NCBI GenBank assembly: GCA_022567365.1
Contig: JADFHG010000217.1
Location: 1 to 6,643, forward strand
Direction: 5' to 3'
DNA: 6,643 nucleotides
Source of the DNA: Planctomycetota bacterium
GTDB taxonomy: Bacteria > Planctomycetota > Phycisphaerae > UBA1845
In this document: positions 5,850 to 6,643 of the stretch, in pieces
How positions within the stretch are numbered: the stretch's first letter is position 1
How the letters are laid out: every line of letters starts with the position of its first letter
Notes under the pieces: model-generated
The model's database searches: none
The model's input: the letters and a program-made list of their open reading frames with translations, nothing else
What the model was told of the DNA's origin: nothing
Program-made: the position numbers and the translations under genes

Positions 5850-6467
5850 ATGGATGAGCAAACCCGGATGAGAACGCGCACCGAGACGTCCGCGCGACGT
5901 CGTTCGCCACGCTGCCATCGCAGCATCGTCGTGCCGTTCGAACAGGGAGAGGACTTCCTACCGACGCTTCACGAGTGTCCAGCCGAGATTACGATCGAGG
6001 CGACGGACGCCCACGCAGCGCTGGCGTTATGGCTCGACGACGCATGGTGTTTGGACATCCTGAAGCGTTGGGCGGATGAGCCTCTCGCCGTGCACGTCGC
6101 GCCGACGCCAGGTGCCGTCCTGCATCCCGTGGTCCTCCATTTGGTCGAGATGGTACGGCGCGTTGCGCCGCGGTGGCGGCTGGTCGGCCACATGCACGTT
6201 GAGGACGTTCGTACCCAGGGCGAAATCGAAAAGCTCGCGGGCAGCATGTTTCACGAGGTGCGGTTTATCGACGCGGCGCGGCGAGATGGGATGCGGGACG
6301 ATCGCACCGACCGCACCGATGGCGCGGTCAGGCCAATCGCGGAACTCTTGGGGCTTCTCAGGGCCGAGCAGATCAGGTTCGCGACGACGACCCCGGTATG
6401 GGTGCGCGTGCCCGGAACAAGAAAAGGTGTCAGGAAGAGTTTTGGACATGCTGAACGGGATCTATAG
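5850..6467 (+). CDS. Uncharacterised protein of 205 residues
   Basis: I do not recognise this gene. ATG 5850 has a strong ribosome site (AGGAG at 5836-5840, 9-base spacing), and the codon choice is strongly GC-rich at third positions, so it is very likely expressed. The first 25 residues are Arg/Thr/Ser-rich and probably disordered. A folded part follows: SIVVPFEQGEDFLPTLHECP, AEITIEATDAHAALALWLDD, LDILKRWADEPLAVHVAP, HPVVLHLVEMVRRVAPRW, LVGHMHVEDVRTQGEIEKLA and FHEVRFIDA. This alternates strands and helices in an alpha/beta style with no signal peptide, membrane segment or metal motif. DDRTDRTDG near 150-158 comes from an imperfect 9-base tandem duplication. From residue 191 onward the sequence (KGVRKSFGHAERDL) is encoded by an inverted-repeat element, which also supplies the stop, so the original C-terminus may have been replaced. 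No promoter is certain. Confidence 0.75.
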   Translation: MDEQTRMRTRTETSARRRSPRCHRSIVVPFEQGEDFLPTLHECPAEITIEATDAHAALALWLDDAWCLDILKRWADEPLAVHVAPTPGAVLHPVVLHLVEMVRRVAPRWRLVGHMHVEDVRTQGEIEKLAGSMFHEVRFIDAARRDGMRDDRTDRTDGAVRPIAELLGLLRAEQIRFATTTPVWVRVPGTRKGVRKSFGHAERDL

Positions 6468-6566
6468 GGTTTGCGCATAGACGACCACAGCCCGGCACGC
6501 AGGTGGGATTCGATTCCTTCCCCGGAAACCCCCGCAAAACAGGTAAAACTCTTCCTGACACCTTTT
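6422..6566. mobile_element. 145-base non-coding element with 22-base perfect terminal inverted repeats
   Basis: Bases 6422-6443 and 6545-6566 are perfect reverse complements over 22 positions. The left copy has the core GGTGTCAGGAAGAG flanked by AAAA and TTTT. The 101-base middle has no gene of its own. Size, structure and lack of a transposase suggest a MITE-like or REP-like non-autonomous element. From memory, paired (A)GGTGTCAGG repeats occur near REP-associated tyrosine transposase genes in several phyla; none is visible here. No target-site duplication is obvious beside the arms. The element forms the 3' ends of the two converging genes that flank it. A single long hairpin could alternatively serve as a two-way terminator, since the outer arms carry A and T runs. 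Confidence 0.7.
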
Positions 6567-6643
6567 TCGGTCGCGCTCCATGACGGCTTCGAACGCGTCG
6601 CTGTCGGGCCGACCCACCTTGTCCTTCTGCTTGACCTGAATCA
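6462..6643 (-). CDS. C-terminal end of a probable DNA methyltransferase/restriction-type protein, truncated by repeat element; 5' part outside window
   Basis: The minus-strand frame enters from the right edge and stays open for about 60 codons to TAG at 6464-6462. Its first 25 visible residues, IQVKQKDKVGRPDSDAFEAV then MERDR, resemble the C-terminal region of site-specific DNA methyltransferases carrying a restriction-endonuclease-like domain. In those proteins IQVKQ gives a Q-x-K motif, and GRPxxDxFE is normally followed by a Lys-Gly-x-x-Val-x-Phe strand. Here that strand is missing: from 6566 leftward the codons come from the inverted-repeat element and give an unrelated Cys/Arg-rich tail (RCQEEFYLFCGGFRGRNR and onward). 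So the protein appears cut short just after the motif. The family call rests on 25 residues and is from memory; whether the methyltransferase part survives cannot be seen. Confidence 0.5.
   Translation of the reverse strand, partial: IQVKQKDKVGRPDSDAFEAVMERDRKRCQEEFYLFCGGFRGRNRIPPACRAVVVYAQTL

Noticed and set aside
6500..6540. TTCGATTCC resembling a tRNA T-loop, considered as tRNA-Sec because selA is present
   Set aside because: The flanking bases do not form a T-stem, and no acceptor stem, anticodon arm or long variable arm can be built around it.

Overview
The window is GC-rich bacterial DNA, probably chromosomal. Dispersed GC-rich palindromes of the form CGCGGGCTTCAGCCCGCG and paired GGTGTCAGG inverted repeats are, from memory, frequent in Planctomycetota and some neighbouring phyla. 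That is the best lineage guess, but it rests on style rather than on a marker gene. Genes are compact and start signals vary from good (AGGAG) to nearly absent.

Left part, plus strand (1-2334): the 3' portion of a carbon-nitrogen hydrolase (nitrilase superfamily), whose start lies left of the window, is followed after 64 bases by a complete selA. SelA converts Ser-tRNA(Sec) to selenocysteinyl-tRNA(Sec), so the organism very probably makes selenoproteins. No selB, selD or tRNA-Sec is visible beside it.

Junction 2335-2742: selA and the next minus-strand gene converge here. No gene is visible. The stretch holds three copies of a GC-rich palindromic REP-like sequence, two direct and one inverted, plus a 19-base tandem repeat.

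Middle part, minus strand (2743-5120, read right to left): icd (NADP-type isocitrate dehydrogenase), then a small Rieske [2Fe-2S] ferredoxin-like protein, then a membrane-anchored DUF6174-like protein. All three point the same way and could be one transcript from a promoter candidate near 5280-5308. The Rieske start codon sits in the loop of a long perfect-looking hairpin.

Right part (5121-6643): about 730 bases with no convincing gene separate icd from a divergent plus-strand gene of unknown function (5850-6467). At the right edge a minus-strand reading frame enters from outside the window. It carries a stretch resembling the C-terminal restriction-nuclease-like region of DNA methyltransferases. 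Between these two converging genes lies a 145-base element with 22-base perfect terminal inverted repeats. Both genes run into it, and their stop codons are the two halves of one CTATAG palindrome inside it.

No complete new multi-gene system is evident. The most unusual features are the shared-stop inverted-repeat element with the truncated methylase/nuclease tail, the start-codon hairpin of the Rieske gene, and the nitrilase homologue lacking the catalytic lysine.
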